Assembly (NCBI RefSeq): GCF_016890225.1
Contig: NZ_JAFELM010000039.1
Coordinates: 62,001 to 126,000 of the forward strand
DNA length: 64,000 nucleotides
From: Bacillus suaedaesalsae
GTDB taxonomy: Bacteria > Bacillota > Bacilli > Bacillales > SA4
Reading direction: 5' to 3'
Shown: positions 1 through 9,089 of the stretch, in pieces
How the letters are laid out: each line of letters opens with the position of its first letter
Position numbering within the stretch: the stretch's first letter is position 1
Notes under the pieces: generated by a model
Told to the model about the DNA's origin: nothing
Database searches by the model: none
The model's input: only the letters and a program-made list of their open reading frames with translations
Translations under genes and position numbers: made by a program

Positions 1-696
1 ATGTCCTAATTGTGGTCCATAAAGTAAAGTGTCTTCAAATTTATACAGAGTAGGTTTACCAAGGATTTCTTTCTTCATAATTTCTTTTAAACCCCAATTA
101 CCCATAAAATTCCCCACATATTTACTATTATCATAACTTGTTTTAGCTAACATTTTATTCCCATTATTATAAAGTTTATTGTTGTCAAATATTGAAAAAT
201 AATTTTGTGTGACCTTTTTAACAATTCCTCTTCTATTTTTTTCTGAAGCATTAAGCCAAATACCATATGTGTAAAACCTAGAACGATAATACTTAATTTT
301 ACTAGCAAGTTTAGTGTTATGAGCTCCATCGATAGGAAATATATCTATATAGATACCCTCAATTCTCTTTTCATTGATATTTTCAATTATTGTAGTATTA
401 TTGTTACAGAGTTTTATATAAAGGAAATCTCTTTTATTATTCCCATATCCAGCACTAAGACGAGTTAGATATGAAGGCAACTTCGAGTCTGGCAATTTAA
501 GGAACTTTTCATATGAATCTCTTGGCATTCCAATATCTATATCATCGTCCCACGGTATAAACCCCTGATGTCTAACAGCCCCCAAAAAAGTTCCACCAAT
601 GATAAAATAAGTAAGCTTATTATCATTACATATAATGTGAAAATCTTTCACCATATTCAGTAGGCATCTTTGAATATCCTTCAGTTGTGTATCCAT
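1..696 (-). CDS. LicD-family transferase, partial (C-terminus beyond left edge)
   Basis: The reading frame opens at ATG 696 after a GAAGGGAAG ribosome site and runs 232 codons to the window edge with no stop, so the C-terminus is missing. Residues about 33-57 carry the LicD signature, GGTFLGAVRHQG followed by PWDDDIDIGMP, whose acidic residues bind the metal in the nucleotidyltransferase-like fold; YIDIFPIDGA follows near residue 115. Family members attach phosphocholine or other phospho-substituents to surface glycans in the cytoplasm. It lies 42 nt downstream of a glycosyltransferase in the exopolysaccharide operon, so it probably decorates that polymer; the group transferred cannot be read from the sequence. 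Confidence 0.85.
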   Translation of the reverse strand, partial: MDTQLKDIQRCLLNMVKDFHIICNDNKLTYFIIGGTFLGAVRHQGFIPWDDDIDIGMPRDSYEKFLKLPDSKLPSYLTRLSAGYGNNKRDFLYIKLCNNNTTIIENINEKRIEGIYIDIFPIDGAHNTKLASKIKYYRSRFYTYGIWLNASEKNRRGIVKKVTQNYFSIFDNNKLYNNGNKMLAKTSYDNSKYVGNFMGNWGLKEIMKKEILGKPTLYKFEDTLLYGPQLGH

Positions 697-738
697 TTTT
701 TACTTCCCTTCATAAGTAAACAATTATGATTATTAAGA

Positions 739-1896
739 TTAGTACATTTTTGTTAGCTTATCTACAAAATTGTTTTTTTGATTATAATCATTAACAATTA
801 CCATGGCCTCTTCTAAGCTACTAACGCCATGGTAAGTCCTCTTTTTAGTAAGGTTAAACTTTGTTCTAAAGAAGTTACGAATGAAATTAAAACTTTTTTG
901 GGTAAATAGAATTGTAAACCAGAATAATGTTTTAATAATCTTTAATGGCGAATTTAAATATGGCTTTACCTCTTCTATATACTCAACATTATGAGTTAAC
1001 ATATTGGCATATAGGTAAGACCAATTCATATCTTTAATCAACGATTCATACTTCATAGCTCTTAAAGCCTTAATGCATGACTCGGACCAAATTGTAGAAG
1101 CTAGCCATATCTTCGGAATAGTATGTTCCCATTTTTCCTCTGTGTTTAATGGTAATTGAGCAACATCCTTTATCCGTGCTTTATGAGACCCTCTTGCCCC
1201 CATACCTCCTGCACTTTTATAACTATAGCCACTAACCATTAAAGGAAACTCAATCCATACATGTTTTTTTATAACAAGCGCTAATGAAGTGGCATTAGCC
1301 ATATCTGGACTAGGGCCCGGGAAGTAACTATTTGTCTTTTCATATACTTCTTCAAGCTTATCCTTTAGTACAATACCATGATATACCTTAGGAAGCTTAT
1401 TTAATGTGGTTCCTCCTTTACGAAGGCATTTATTTAATTGTTCTTTAGCATTAATATTGTTTACCGATAATCTATTAAGTGGGAAACTAAGAGTTGGATA
1501 TTTAAAAAACTTAAAAACAACATCTGGCCAATAGTAAATTGCAACAGGAAATATACAAGATTCTATCTTTCTTTGGTCAGCCCATATAACTACATCTAAC
1601 ATCTGCTTAGTTATAGTATCATCATCACCGATATAACAAACATATTTACCCGTTGCATTACTAAGTGCTAAATCACTATTCTCCGTTTGTGACAAATTAT
1701 TTGTTTCATGAAAATATTTTATATTAGGAAAATTTAGCTTTTGTAAGAAGTGTAATATTTCTTCATTTTTCTGTGTATTATCTTGAATAACAATTTCAAT
1801 TTCCGATGAATCAAGAGATACAATAGTTCTAATACATTCTTTAAGATAAATATAACGGTTTTTAGTAGGTATAATAACGCTTAATAAATAATTCAA
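739..1896 (-). CDS. Family 2 glycosyltransferase
   Basis: A 385-residue GT-A fold enzyme. The N-terminus LLSVIIPTKNR and the later YVCYIGDDDT (a DxD-type metal site near residue 93) are typical of GT2 enzymes that add a sugar from a nucleotide donor to a lipid-linked oligosaccharide on the inner membrane face. The C-terminal half, with the hydrophobic stretch IIKTLFWFTILF near residue 320, may touch the membrane. The start is TTG, overlapping the TGA of the flippase gene by 4 nt, with AGAGGT upstream, so the two are translationally coupled. Donor and acceptor are unknown. Confidence 0.85.
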   Translation of the reverse strand: MNYLLSVIIPTKNRYIYLKECIRTIVSLDSSEIEIVIQDNTQKNEEILHFLQKLNFPNIKYFHETNNLSQTENSDLALSNATGKYVCYIGDDDTITKQMLDVVIWADQRKIESCIFPVAIYYWPDVVFKFFKYPTLSFPLNRLSVNNINAKEQLNKCLRKGGTTLNKLPKVYHGIVLKDKLEEVYEKTNSYFPGPSPDMANATSLALVIKKHVWIEFPLMVSGYSYKSAGGMGARGSHKARIKDVAQLPLNTEEKWEHTIPKIWLASTIWSESCIKALRAMKYESLIKDMNWSYLYANMLTHNVEYIEEVKPYLNSPLKIIKTLFWFTILFTQKSFNFIRNFFRTKFNLTKKRTYHGVSSLEEAMVIVNDYNQKNNFVDKLTKMY

Positions 1897-3413
1897 CGAT
1901 TTACCTCTTTTCTAGATTTTATAATAATATTCAATATAGAACTTAACATTTCTCTATTAAATATACTGTATATAAAAATAATTGTAACTAAACCAAGTAA
2001 TATAGCAGAAATCAAAGTGAGAAACAGATTTAAGTTGAATATTTTTATTAACTCCTTACTTCCAAATGCTATTAGTAAAGTTATTACCATAGGTAAAACT
2101 GTTTCGGAAAATAACCATTTTAATGTATTATTCTCCCCAATATATTTACTGTGAATGAAAAATAAATATAGAAATGTTGAAAGGATCATTTGGATGAACC
2201 AAGAAATTGAAGCACCTAATATCCCAAAATTTATAATTAATAATGGTGTTACTAATAATACATACGGAACACTACTAAACGTGAGAATATTGTTTACTTT
2301 TGTATTTCCAACAGAAAGCATGTATTCATATGGAATAATTTGAAGAGATAGGAAGGTGGTTCCTATAATAATATAGAAAGATGAGCTGTTAATTACTTGA
2401 ACAATTTGAGGATTACCTGTCCAAAGTAATAAAATTTCCTTCGAAAATACTGCAATAAACACACCAAGAACTATAACAGATAAACCGACTGATTTATTAA
2501 ATCTCAAGAAGCTTTCCCTAAGATCCTTTTTTCTCCCTAGTGTATAATATTGGGTGAACCTTGAAAATGCAGCAGTTGCTATAGCAGAAGTAAAAACAGA
2601 AGTTAAACTTCCTAGTGTAAATGCAATGTTATAAGCTCCTAGTGTAACTAAAGGCATATATTTACTAATTATAGTTTTATCTAATTGTGTATTGAGAACA
2701 TAACCTATTGATATTACTATTAAACCTGTAGAAAACTTCCAAATATCCTTAACATTTTTAAAATCATTTATCGTCCAAGTTAATTTTATATTTTTGTTAA
2801 GTAATTTTATAACTGTAAAGCGTAAAATTAATAGATATAATAGGTCACTAATTATATGCCAACTATAGAATAATCTAATTTGAGGATCGATAAGCCAAAT
2901 TAGAAGGACAGCTCCTGCATTCTTAAATATAGACCAGCCAATTATATATGCATTAGCCCTAACTTGGTACTCCATTCCAAACAAACACCCTGAGTATAAA
3001 CTTGCTAATAACTGCAAACCAATAGATATACCCATCAATCGAATTGTAAATTCAACACTATTTATATCAATTGTTCCAACTTTAAGCCATTCATTAGCAA
3101 TTAAATTAGCACTAATTGAACAAATAAATATAATAAAAAGGGCTATTCCTACATAAATTAACTCAATAGACCTCATCATACGATACTTGTAAAGGTTATT
3201 TTTATTGGTATCTTCGCCAGATGCAAAAACTCTACGAAGAGTTTTCGATAACCCCATACCTAAAATGTTTAGAACAGTTTGTAGGGTAGCAAAAAAGGTA
3301 ATTAAACCAAATGCTTCTTCCCCAAGAAAATAAATGTACAGTGGAATAAAAAAATAAATTGAAAACATACTCCATAATCGTCCAAGTATGTTTGCGAGAA
3401 TATTCTTGTACAT
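1893..3413 (-). CDS. Wzx-type polysaccharide flippase (MOP superfamily)
   Basis: A 506-residue polytopic membrane protein with about 12-14 hydrophobic segments along its length, the size and pattern of Wzx flippases. These move undecaprenyl-diphosphate-linked repeat units from the inner to the outer membrane face. The N-terminal IYFLGEEAFGLITFFATLQ resembles the first helices of the polysaccharide biosynthesis family. The ATG start follows AAGGAGAAAGAATCC. It sits with Wzy-like, glycosyltransferase and phosphoglycosyl transferase genes, which fits a Wzx/Wzy-dependent pathway. Confidence 0.85.
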   Translation of the reverse strand: MYKNILANILGRLWSMFSIYFFIPLYIYFLGEEAFGLITFFATLQTVLNILGMGLSKTLRRVFASGEDTNKNNLYKYRMMRSIELIYVGIALFIIFICSISANLIANEWLKVGTIDINSVEFTIRLMGISIGLQLLASLYSGCLFGMEYQVRANAYIIGWSIFKNAGAVLLIWLIDPQIRLFYSWHIISDLLYLLILRFTVIKLLNKNIKLTWTINDFKNVKDIWKFSTGLIVISIGYVLNTQLDKTIISKYMPLVTLGAYNIAFTLGSLTSVFTSAIATAAFSRFTQYYTLGRKKDLRESFLRFNKSVGLSVIVLGVFIAVFSKEILLLWTGNPQIVQVINSSSFYIIIGTTFLSLQIIPYEYMLSVGNTKVNNILTFSSVPYVLLVTPLLIINFGILGASISWFIQMILSTFLYLFFIHSKYIGENNTLKWLFSETVLPMVITLLIAFGSKELIKIFNLNLFLTLISAILLGLVTIIFIYSIFNREMLSSILNIIIKSRKEVNR

Positions 3414-3463
3414 GGATTCTTTCTCCTTAACTACGACATTCTTATTTATATTATTTGAAATCC

Positions 3464-4324
3464 TTACTTGGATATATAATATTCTGGATATAAATTTTCA
3501 TGTTTTAGAATCCAGTCTTTCATTTCTATTACCATATTTTCATATGAAGGTATTATAAAATTAAAATCTTTTCTGTTATTAATTAACGTTTTATTAAGAT
3601 TGACATCATTGCTTGGAATAATATTAACTTCACCTTCCCTAAGATGTTTATTGAATAGTGCTAATAATTCATATTTACTAATGTTTTCATTATTAACAAG
3701 ATTGTAAATTCCAGTTAAGCTTGTAAACGCAGCACTTTCCATCGCCTTTGCTAGTGTTAAAGTTGTAACACCTGTCCAGATAGCTTTTTCATAGCCCATA
3801 ATAGTTCCTTTTTGTTTCATAAACCAGTTTAGAAGACCAATTCCATTCTCTTTCATGTCTGGTCCAATAATAGAATTTCTAAATGTTAAGTTCTTATCAT
3901 CACATATTTCACCTAAAGCTTTTGTTCTATCATAAAAACTATCTCCGTCATAGTTACTGTGTTCACTATATGGTGCATTTGCACCTGAAAATACGCAATC
4001 AGTACTCATATGAAAGAGCCTTGATGTAGTATTTTTCAATAGATCAGCAAGATAATGTGGGAGATAACTATTAAGATAAACCGCTTTTGAAGGTTCCTCA
4101 ATACAAAAATGATTTAATATACCTATACAATTAATAACAACATCATATCTACCCTCATTTAAAATAGATTTCAAATGATCTTTATCCAATGCATTACCAA
4201 TAATATTTTTACAGAATGGATATTTTGAAGTTGTAAAGGTTGTTACATCATGGCCTTGCTCATTAAGATAAATGGAGATAGTATGACCAGCCATTCCACT
4301 AGCACCCAGAATCAAAAACTTCAT
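3464..4324 (-). CDS. SDR-family sugar-nucleotide reductase (RfbD/CapF-like)
   Basis: A 286-residue Rossmann enzyme: MKFLILGASGMAGH is the NAD(P)-binding GxxGxxG segment, and HMSTDCVFSG plus YDRTKALGE supply the catalytic Ser/Thr and YxxxK. It resembles dTDP-4-dehydrorhamnose reductases and the reductase domain of CapF/FnlB, but lacks CapF's C-terminal cupin domain (CapF is about 370 residues). The start overlaps the upstream dehydratase stop (ATGA), so it very likely reduces that enzyme's 4-keto product to a 6-deoxy-N-acetylhexosamine nucleotide. No WecB-like C2 epimerase is seen here, so the final sugar is uncertain. Confidence 0.75.
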   Translation of the reverse strand: MKFLILGASGMAGHTISIYLNEQGHDVTTFTTSKYPFCKNIIGNALDKDHLKSILNEGRYDVVINCIGILNHFCIEEPSKAVYLNSYLPHYLADLLKNTTSRLFHMSTDCVFSGANAPYSEHSNYDGDSFYDRTKALGEICDDKNLTFRNSIIGPDMKENGIGLLNWFMKQKGTIMGYEKAIWTGVTTLTLAKAMESAAFTSLTGIYNLVNNENISKYELLALFNKHLREGEVNIIPSNDVNLNKTLINNRKDFNFIIPSYENMVIEMKDWILKHENLYPEYYISK

Positions 4325-5349
4325 CTATTTATTCCTTTCCAGAGTTCAAGCTCTTCCCTTACATAATCTAGCTTAAGTAATCTCTCTTTTATTTCATCGA
4401 TTGATAATATTTTAGTATTATTAGAATTATATTCATCTGTTAATGTAATCTTTTGTGAACCTTCTTCAAGATATTTTTCATAGTTTAAATCTCTATTATC
4501 GGCTGGAACCCTATAAAAATTCCCCATATCAATTGCTTTTGCTGCTTCCTCTTTAGTCAAAAGGACCTCATATATTTTTTCTCCGTGTCGCGTTCCAATA
4601 ATTTCTATTTTATTATCTACCTCGAATAATTCTTTTAACGCTAGAGCTAAATCTCCAATATAAGATGCTGGGGACTTTTGAACCATAATATCACCAGATT
4701 CTGCATTGTGAAATGCATACAAAACTAGCTCAACAGCTTCTTCTAAACTCATAATAAAACGTGTCATATTAGGATCTGTAACTGTAATTGCTTGTCCAGA
4801 CTTAATTTGTTGAATAAATAAAGGAATTACCGATCCACGAGATGCCATTACATTACCATACCTTGTACCACATATTAAGGTTCTCTCTGGTGAAATTGAT
4901 CTTGATTTTGCAATAAATGTTTTCTCCATCATTGCTTTTGAAATCCCCATAGCATTTACAGGATACGCAGCTTTATCAGTTGAAAGACAAATTACTTTTT
5001 TTACACCAGCAGTTATTGCAGCAGAAAGGACATTGTCAGTACCCAATACATTGGTTTTTACTGCTTCTATAGGGAAAAACTCACAAGAAGGAACTTGTTT
5101 TAACGCTGCTGCATGGAATACAAAATCCACATCGTGCATTGCATTACTCAAACTATTAATATCCCTAACATCCCCAATATAATATTTTATTTTTTTATCT
5201 TGATAATTTCTTCTCATATCATCTTGTTTTTTTTCGTCTCTTGAAAATACTCTAATTTCTTTAATATCAGTATTTAAAAAATTCTCTAAGACTACATTAC
5301 CGAAAGAACCAGTACCTCCTGTAATGAGTAATGTTTTATCTTTAAACAT
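4321..5349 (-). CDS. CapE/FnlA-like UDP-GlcNAc 4,6-dehydratase
   Basis: A 342-residue soluble short-type dehydratase. GGTGSFG (11-17) binds the cofactor; S123-T-D-K126 and M134-G-I-S-K138 give the catalytic Asp-Lys pair and the Met-x3-Lys that replaces the usual YxxxK in this family. Family members dehydrate UDP-GlcNAc to a 4-keto-6-deoxy sugar, in CapE/FnlA with C5 epimerisation. With the coupled reductase it likely makes a FucNAc-, QuiNAc- or PneNAc-type donor for the repeat unit. The homology to CapE rather than PseB is judged by eye. Confidence 0.85.
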   Translation of the reverse strand: MFKDKTLLITGGTGSFGNVVLENFLNTDIKEIRVFSRDEKKQDDMRRNYQDKKIKYYIGDVRDINSLSNAMHDVDFVFHAAALKQVPSCEFFPIEAVKTNVLGTDNVLSAAITAGVKKVICLSTDKAAYPVNAMGISKAMMEKTFIAKSRSISPERTLICGTRYGNVMASRGSVIPLFIQQIKSGQAITVTDPNMTRFIMSLEEAVELVLYAFHNAESGDIMVQKSPASYIGDLALALKELFEVDNKIEIIGTRHGEKIYEVLLTKEEAAKAIDMGNFYRVPADNRDLNYEKYLEEGSQKITLTDEYNSNNTKILSIDEIKERLLKLDYVREELELWKGINR

Positions 5350-5376
5350 AATAAATCATCTCCTTCAAAGTGGTTA

Positions 5377-6633
5377 CTATTTGTGTAGTTGTTTTGCTTC
5401 AAATCTATTAATATAGAATATTATTGTTAGATAAATTACTGAAAAACTAGAATATAAAATTGAACTAGAAAAACATAACAATATATAAATTAATGCCAAT
5501 AAAAAATTTATCGAGCCTTTTTTTCGTAGTAAATTTCCTGCAAAAGCGCAAAAAGTAATAAAGCCTAAGTAACCTGAACTTAACAATATGACAGTAATAC
5601 TGTTATAGTAAACAGAATCTAAATGTAAGAAAATATTCTCATTTCCAAAACCTGTACCTAAAAATCGGTGAATTCCATCAAGATAATTAAATAAATCATA
5701 ACTACCACCTAATCGGCTTGTTTCTTCAAATTCAAAGGGTTTACTCAAAATATCTCCTATTTTCAAGAAAAAATCATTCTTTCTAGTTTTCAAATAAATA
5801 GCGAAAACTATTAAAATTAATAATGAAGTTATAGGGGCAAGCAAAAAACTTTTCTTAAACCCACTTTTCTCTTTACTTACTTTAAAGAAATAAAATAACC
5901 ACACAAGTAGCAATAAATAAATACCTGATGTAGAAGTTGAGATAATAATTCCAATACTTAATAAGATTGGTATTACATATTTAATTATCTCACCTCTACT
6001 AATATTAGAAAATAAAGATAATACAAGTCCAACAAGAGTATAATATGAATAATAAGCAGGCTCGCCAAAAAAGGAAGGTGGCCTAATATATCTAGTCGTA
6101 TAGTATTCTGTTAATCGTACCGTATTTGCATATCCTTCTGATGCAGGTTGAATTAATGCATTGTTTATAACAGAAGGTAGGTGAAAATTAAATATTTGCC
6201 AAAAAAAGTATTGTAACAGTACATAGATTGTAGCAATAACAGAAATTCTAATAACCCATTTTTTTGTGTGCTGATATTCAAAAAGAAAATATCCCATGAA
6301 TGAAATTGCAAAAGCCCATAGTGCTAGTCTGGCAAACCTATTGAATATGTCAATCAGTGAGATTTGATCTTTCCCAATAAAAAGCAATGAAATACATGTT
6401 AACAAAAGAATAATAATAAAAAAAATAAAAGGCCACATGTTTATATTAGCTTTACCGAATATGACGATTTGACGTTTCAGTAATATTATTCCTATTGTAA
6501 TTATAGAGAATAAAATTAAACCTATTTCACCTAGAGTAATTACAGAAATTCCAGACTTATATAGATGAAGTATCGGTAGAATTGCTAGAAAAAAAGAATA
6601 TGATAACATAATTTTATTTAACTTAACAGTCAT
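5377..6633 (-). CDS. Wzy-like polysaccharide polymerase (O-antigen ligase family)
   Basis: About 418 residues and roughly 10-12 membrane segments, with one large soluble loop (about 165-200) containing YTTRYIRPPSFFGEPAYYSY, the poorly conserved Arg-rich pattern of Wzy/WaaL proteins, and a second loop with LDGIHRFLGTGFGNEN. Such proteins polymerise undecaprenyl-linked repeat units outside the membrane. I place the start at ATG 6633, which has GAGG nine bases upstream; a TTG at 6648 is in frame but poorly placed. Position among other Wzx/Wzy genes supports the call more than sequence does. Confidence 0.75.
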   Translation of the reverse strand: MTVKLNKIMLSYSFFLAILPILHLYKSGISVITLGEIGLILFSIITIGIILLKRQIVIFGKANINMWPFIFFIIILLLTCISLLFIGKDQISLIDIFNRFARLALWAFAISFMGYFLFEYQHTKKWVIRISVIATIYVLLQYFFWQIFNFHLPSVINNALIQPASEGYANTVRLTEYYTTRYIRPPSFFGEPAYYSYYTLVGLVLSLFSNISRGEIIKYVIPILLSIGIIISTSTSGIYLLLLVWLFYFFKVSKEKSGFKKSFLLAPITSLLILIVFAIYLKTRKNDFFLKIGDILSKPFEFEETSRLGGSYDLFNYLDGIHRFLGTGFGNENIFLHLDSVYYNSITVILLSSGYLGFITFCAFAGNLLRKKGSINFLLALIYILLCFSSSILYSSFSVIYLTIIFYINRFEAKQLHK

Positions 6634-6654
6634 TATCTCAATCCTCAATAATTG

Positions 6655-7443
6655 TTAATTTTGTCGGTTGTAATGTTTTATTCCATTTAGCATTAACCTT
6701 ATTATTTGTATATTAGAGTATACACCCTTGTAAGTACTCCTGTGTCTAAAGGCATACTGTAGACAGAATAAAATTGCACCTCTACGAGAAAAAGATGCAA
6801 AGAAAGCACCTTTATCAAAGAAATACTTCTCGGTATAACCTTCAAACCATGAAGAATTTTCTTGAGACACATAGCCTATAACATTGGGGTTAGTATATAT
6901 TTTTAATCCCTTTTTTAGACAATCAGAAATAAATAAACTATCCTCTCCAGCACTATACCTAGCGCCACCTCCGAATAAAAGGGAGAAATAGATGTTTTTC
7001 TTTTTTAATCTCTCAGTTTTTATAGCTATACTAACTGCTCCATATTTCAAACAATTATACAACCTTACCCTTCTCTCTTTATTTATAAAGTGAAGAGGTC
7101 TTTCTTGATTTTTACTAGGAACGTTAAAAATTAACATATCAGCATCAGGGTTACTTTTAAATCCATTAATAACGATTTCTTTGTAATTATCAACATAAGT
7201 CACATCCTCATCAGCAAATAAAGCAATTTCTGCAGTTGTTCTCATTAATGCATTATTACGACTAAGTCCTACTCCCTTTTCATCAAAAGAGAACATTTTA
7301 ATAGTGTTTCCCTTAAAATTAAACTTTTCGACTCGATTAGTTTTACATTGATTAATAATAATCGCGTCGGACTGAATATTCATTTTTTCAAGTAAGTTAT
7401 AATCAGTCTGGTTCATTGTAGAGACTAATACTTCTAAATTCAT
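6655..7443 (-). CDS. Glycosyltransferase, GT-A fold
   Basis: 262 residues. It starts NLEVLVSTMNQTD and has GVGLSRNNALMRTTAEIALFA then DEDVTY near residue 78, the acidic metal-binding motif of GT2-like enzymes. GGGARYSAGEDSLF near residue 160 matches the acceptor-side ED motif of this fold. Start ATG after AGAGGTGAAAT. It lies 10 nt from the next gene, inside the operon, and likely adds one sugar of the repeat unit. Donor unknown. Confidence 0.8.
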   Translation of the reverse strand: MNLEVLVSTMNQTDYNLLEKMNIQSDAIIINQCKTNRVEKFNFKGNTIKMFSFDEKGVGLSRNNALMRTTAEIALFADEDVTYVDNYKEIVINGFKSNPDADMLIFNVPSKNQERPLHFINKERRVRLYNCLKYGAVSIAIKTERLKKKNIYFSLLFGGGARYSAGEDSLFISDCLKKGLKIYTNPNVIGYVSQENSSWFEGYTEKYFFDKGAFFASFSRRGAILFCLQYAFRHRSTYKGVYSNIQIIRLMLNGIKHYNRQN

Positions 7444-7452
7444 ATTTCACCT

Positions 7453-8409
7453 CTAATTACTCTTTCTTTTTATATAAAGGTCAAGCAATCCATAAGGACT
7501 CGAAAAAAAAGAGTACAAAAAATATTTTATAAAATTTATGAGGTTTTTATTTCTATATTCAGTAAAAGAAAGAACTGCATAATGTCTCATTTTTATATAA
7601 TTAATATCCTTTTTACTAAGAATGGAGAAGAATTGTTTTTTGTATTCAAATAGATATTTTTCCCCTTTAATTTTACCCTCACTACTAGAAAGACCTTCTG
7701 ATTTGGGATGAACATACGCTTTTACATCACATGTGGATAAATAACTTAATTTACCTTCTGCATTAATTGCTCTTAACATTAAATAAAATTCATCTCCGAT
7801 ATCAATTTGAGGAAATCCACCTATTTCTTCTAAAAAACTTTTTTTAAACATTAAAGTATCAGTACCTGTCATATGATACAAAAGATGATACCTTAAGAGA
7901 TCATTTTTTGTATATTTTTTTAAATAACTACGTATTCTTGTTTGTACAAGATTTTCTCCTTCATCATATAAATAAAGATCCGTAATAGAGAAGTCTGATT
8001 TTTGCTTAATCATATGTTCCACTTGCTTTTGTATTTTGTTAGGCAGATAGATATCATCGTCATCAAGAAAGGTGATATACTCCCCTGAGGCAATTTTAAT
8101 TCCTATATTTCTTGATCTGGCAGATCCATAATTCTTTTTATTTTGAACATAAGCAAGCTTACCATTAAATTGCTCTTTCACCTTATTTACTATTGATTCT
8201 ACTTTTAAATTCCATTTTTCATTTGCATTATCGTCAATTATAATAACCTCAACATTATTATAATGTTGATTTATTAATGAACTTAATGCTTTTCTTAGGG
8301 AATTATCCCTTTTATATGTTGAAACTATGACACTAACTTTTGGTAGTTCAGAACTTTCAAATTGATATATATGATTATTATCATTTAACATTTGAGCTGT
8401 TCTAGACAT
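7453..8409 (-). CDS. Family 2 glycosyltransferase
   Basis: 318 residues; a clear GT2 domain with PKVSVIVSTYKRDNSLRKAL (about 23-42) and SGEYITFLDDDD (about 108-119), the latter being the DxD metal and nucleotide-binding site. MTGTDTLMFKKSFLEEIGGF near 180 is the usual acceptor-region motif. Start ATG 8409 follows AGGAGATAAAAAAGTAA; an in-frame ATG six codons later is an alternative. Probably cytoplasmic and membrane-associated, extending the lipid-linked oligosaccharide. Confidence 0.88.
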   Translation of the reverse strand: MSRTAQMLNDNNHIYQFESSELPKVSVIVSTYKRDNSLRKALSSLINQHYNNVEVIIIDDNANEKWNLKVESIVNKVKEQFNGKLAYVQNKKNYGSARSRNIGIKIASGEYITFLDDDDIYLPNKIQKQVEHMIKQKSDFSITDLYLYDEGENLVQTRIRSYLKKYTKNDLLRYHLLYHMTGTDTLMFKKSFLEEIGGFPQIDIGDEFYLMLRAINAEGKLSYLSTCDVKAYVHPKSEGLSSSEGKIKGEKYLFEYKKQFFSILSKKDINYIKMRHYAVLSFTEYRNKNLINFIKYFLYSFFSSPYGLLDLYIKRKSN

Positions 8410-8446
8410 TTACTTTTTTATCTCCTATCATTTTAACTTTAGAATG

Positions 8447-9058
8447 CTATTTCTCTCTTTTTACGTTTGGTATAGTATATATACCTTCTATAATTCCATC
8501 ACGTTTTAGGACCTTAATAAAAGTAATAAAAATACATTTTGCATCGAAACAAAGACTCATTTTCCTAACATATTCTCCATCTAATTTAGCTTTAATTTCA
8601 ATGGGCAGTTCGTCTCGACCATTAATTTGAGCCCATCCAGTCAATCCTGGTAATACATCATTTGCATCATATTTATCTCTTTCTTTAATTAGATCAAATT
8701 GATTCCAAAGTGCAGGTCTTGGTCCAATAATACTCATTTGTCCTAATAGTATATTCAATATCTGAGGCAGCTCATCAAGGCTTGTTTTCCTCAAAAACCT
8801 TCCAACTTTTGTTATATATTGATCAGCATTTTCTAAAAGATGAGTAGGGGTATCTATTGGTGTATCAATTTTCATTGTTCGGAATTTATAGATATTAAAA
8901 TATGTTTTGTTTATTCCTACACGCTTTTGTTTAAAAAGCACAGGTCCCCTAGATTCTAATTTAATCACCAAAATTAAGATAATAAATATCGGTGATAAAA
9001 TAATTAATCCTATCAAAGAAAGTATAATATCAAATAATCTTTTTACCATTTTATACAA
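8447..9058 (-). CDS. Initiating phosphoglycosyl transferase (EpsL/PglC type)
   Basis: 203 residues, the small monotopic PGT type. A hydrophobic re-entrant helix (about 10-33) is followed by RGPVLFKQKRVG, FNIYKFRTMK, the catalytic Asp-Glu pair in LRKTSLDELPQ, and PGLTGWAQINGRD. These enzymes move a phospho-sugar from a UDP-sugar to undecaprenyl phosphate, the first membrane step of polymer assembly. The start is TTG 9058 with AAGGAG about 10 nt upstream; an ATG three codons later is worse placed. It follows the EpsC-like dehydratase, which may make its substrate. Confidence 0.9.
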   Translation of the reverse strand: MYKMVKRLFDIILSLIGLIILSPIFIILILVIKLESRGPVLFKQKRVGINKTYFNIYKFRTMKIDTPIDTPTHLLENADQYITKVGRFLRKTSLDELPQILNILLGQMSIIGPRPALWNQFDLIKERDKYDANDVLPGLTGWAQINGRDELPIEIKAKLDGEYVRKMSLCFDAKCIFITFIKVLKRDGIIEGIYTIPNVKREK

Positions 9059-9089
9059 CTTTATAACACTCCTTAAAGATAGTTTGAAT

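Noticed and set aside
147-329. A 60-codon frame on the minus strand inside the LicD gene
   Set aside because: It lies out of frame with the strong LicD match, which carries the full GGTFLGAVRHQG and PWDDDIDIG motifs.
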